Source: an uncultured Solirubrobacteraceae bacterium
GTDB lineage: Bacteria > Actinomycetota > Thermoleophilia > Solirubrobacterales > Solirubrobacteraceae
Length of the DNA: 12,697 nt
Assembly (NCBI GenBank): GCA_902806215.1
Contig: CADCVT010000204.1
Coordinates: 1 to 12,697 of the forward strand
Direction of reading: 5' to 3'
Shown here: positions 11,992-12,697 of the stretch, piece after piece
How positions within the stretch are numbered: position 1 is the stretch's first letter
Layout of the letters: the number at the start of each line of letters is the position of its first letter
The notes under the pieces: generated by a model
Told to the model about the DNA's origin: nothing
The model's database searches: none
What the model saw: the letters and a program-made list of their open reading frames with translations, nothing else
Made by a program: the position numbers and the translations under genes

Positions 11992-12543
11992 ATGCGCATG
12001 CCCCGCGCCCATCGATACGTCCTCGCCGCCGTCACCAGCGCCGTCTGCCTGGTGTCCGCCGCTCCCGCGTCCGCCGCCGGCGCGTCGTGCCCCAAGGCCG
12101 ACGAGCTCCCCGGCCGCATGACGGTCTCCGAGGTCAAGCTCGCCACGCTGTGCCTGATCAACGCTGAGCGCCGCGCGCACGGCCTGGCCGCGCTGCGCCA
12201 GAACCGCCGCCTGACGCTCGCCGGCAGGCGACACGCCCGCGACATGGTCCGCACCCGCTACTTCGCGCACGACTCGCGCTCCGGCCGCGAGTTCGACGAC
12301 CGGATCCTGCGCACCGGCTACGCCCGCGGCGGCCGCGCGCTGCTCGGCGAGAACCTCGCCTACGGCACCGGCCGCTACTCGACGCCGCGCCGCATCATGC
12401 GCGGCTGGATGGAGAGCCCCGGCCACCGCGCCAACATCCTGCGCCGCGAGTTCCGCGAGATCGGCATCGCCGTCGTCCGCGGCACGCCGCAGACCGGCCC
12501 GAACGGCGCGACCTACGCGACGGAGTTCGGCCGCCGCTGGTAG
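11992..12543 (+). CDS. Secreted CAP-domain (SCP/PR1-like) protein under riboswitch candidate
   Basis: The 183-aa protein has a basic start, a hydrophobic helix (9-22) and APASAAGA, giving signal-peptidase cleavage near residue 28. The CAP domain (about 45-180) shows full cavity motifs: His81 in GRRHARDM, Glu120 in LLGENLAYG and His145 in ESPGHRANILRREF, ending YATEFG. Cys33 and Cys54 may form a disulfide. It is a paralogue of the protein at 561-1100, which shares the H-A-x-D-M, S-P-x-H-R and Y-A-x-E-F-G signatures. The start is supported by GAGAGG 6 bases upstream. A roughly 250-base leader (11740-11991) holds the GEMM-I-like element, so expression likely responds to a cyclic dinucleotide. 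Role of the secreted product is unknown. Confidence 0.92.
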   Translation: MRMPRAHRYVLAAVTSAVCLVSAAPASAAGASCPKADELPGRMTVSEVKLATLCLINAERRAHGLAALRQNRRLTLAGRRHARDMVRTRYFAHDSRSGREFDDRILRTGYARGGRALLGENLAYGTGRYSTPRRIMRGWMESPGHRANILRREFREIGIAVVRGTPQTGPNGATYATEFGRRW

Positions 12544-12564
12544 TCCGGTGCTTGCGGGCCGGCG

Positions 12565-12570
12565 TACCCT
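12565..12570 (+). promoter_or_regulatory. -10-like hexamer for a probable leaderless start
   Basis: TACCCT (fits TANNNT) ends 6 bases before the ATG at 12577. A GAGG sits 1 base before the ATG, too close to serve as Shine-Dalgarno, which favours leaderless initiation. It also gives the gene its own promoter just after the CAP gene stop. Confidence 0.4.
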
Positions 12571-12576
12571 TGAGGT

Positions 12577-12697
12577 ATGCCGCCCGTCTCCGCACCGCGC
12601 CTGACGCCGGAGCTCAAGCCGCGCTTCCGGGGTCGCTCGCACGAGTGGGCGTTCTTCGCGTCGCTCGGCCTGATCCCGGCGCTGCTGACCGCGGCGC
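12577..12697 (+). CDS. Hemolysin III (YqfA/PAQR)-like membrane protein, 3'-truncated
   Basis: Only the first 40 codons are in the window. The sequence KPRFRGRSHEWAFFASLGLI followed by a hydrophobic run resembles the N-terminal edge of bacterial hemolysin III family proteins, in which a conserved P-x-x-R-G-x-x-H-x-x-A-F-F segment leads into the first of seven membrane helices. Members are inner-membrane proteins of uncertain function, distantly related to PAQR receptors; the name does not prove hemolysis. The ATG is probably leaderless. The rest of the gene would be needed to confirm the family histidines. Confidence 0.65.
   Translation, partial: MPPVSAPRLTPELKPRFRGRSHEWAFFASLGLIPALLTAA

Noticed and set aside
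1..12697. Insertion sequence, integrase, toxin-antitoxin or phage-defence genes
   Set aside because: No transposase, recombinase, nuclease or other defence-type motif was seen on either strand.

Overview
The window is about 70% GC with strong third-position GC bias, frequent GTG/TTG starts, stop-start overlaps and several starts that look leaderless. Together with the gene content (SigB-type partner switching, an actinobacterial GlgC-like enzyme, CAP-domain secreted proteins, an M29 aminopeptidase) this suggests a high-GC actinobacterium. The class Thermoleophilia (Solirubrobacter/Conexibacter/Patulibacter-like) is my best guess, from overall similarity only.

Layout. 1-495 (+): 3' part of a DUF72 protein, then a hairpin. 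561-1100 (+): secreted CAP-domain protein. 1228-2412 (+): GlgC-type sugar nucleotidyltransferase. 2425-2522 (-): C-terminal remnant of a DUF2200 gene. 2519-4685 (+): an RsbW-like ATPase and a GAF-PAS-PP2C (SpoIIE) phosphatase, the kinase/phosphatase pair of a partner-switching pathway. 4682-5364 (-): two overlapping small genes, the first resembling the sensory N-terminal domain of RsbR-type proteins. 5408-5848 (-): a mosaic of two broken genes, the start of a membrane histidine kinase joined to the end of an alpha/beta hydrolase that carries its own frameshift. 5930-6016 (-): tRNA-Ser(GGA). 6046-8561 (-): an operon-like run of SigB/SigF-type sigma factor, STAS anti-sigma antagonist, 62-aa charged protein and M29 aminopeptidase. 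8636-11739 (-): 90-aa charged protein, receiver-less CheB and CheR-PAS-PAS. 11872-11991 (+): a GEMM-I (cyclic-di-GMP-I) riboswitch candidate leading into a second secreted CAP-domain protein (11992-12543). 12577-12697 (+): start of a hemolysin III-like membrane protein.

How the parts fit. The centre is a signalling locus. Sigma factor, STAS antagonist, anti-sigma-type kinase, SpoIIE phosphatase and an RsbR-like sensor are the parts of a general-stress partner switch, although kinase and phosphatase lie on the other strand from sigma and STAS. Directly upstream of the sigma operon, on the same strand, is a CheB/CheR-PAS pair with no chemoreceptor, CheA or CheW in view. This suggests methylation-type sensing feeding the sigma-factor pathway. 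The two most noteworthy observations are the riboswitch candidate controlling a secreted CAP protein, and the gene debris on both sides of the 2.5-5.4 kb signalling block, which marks it as a rearranged or inserted segment.
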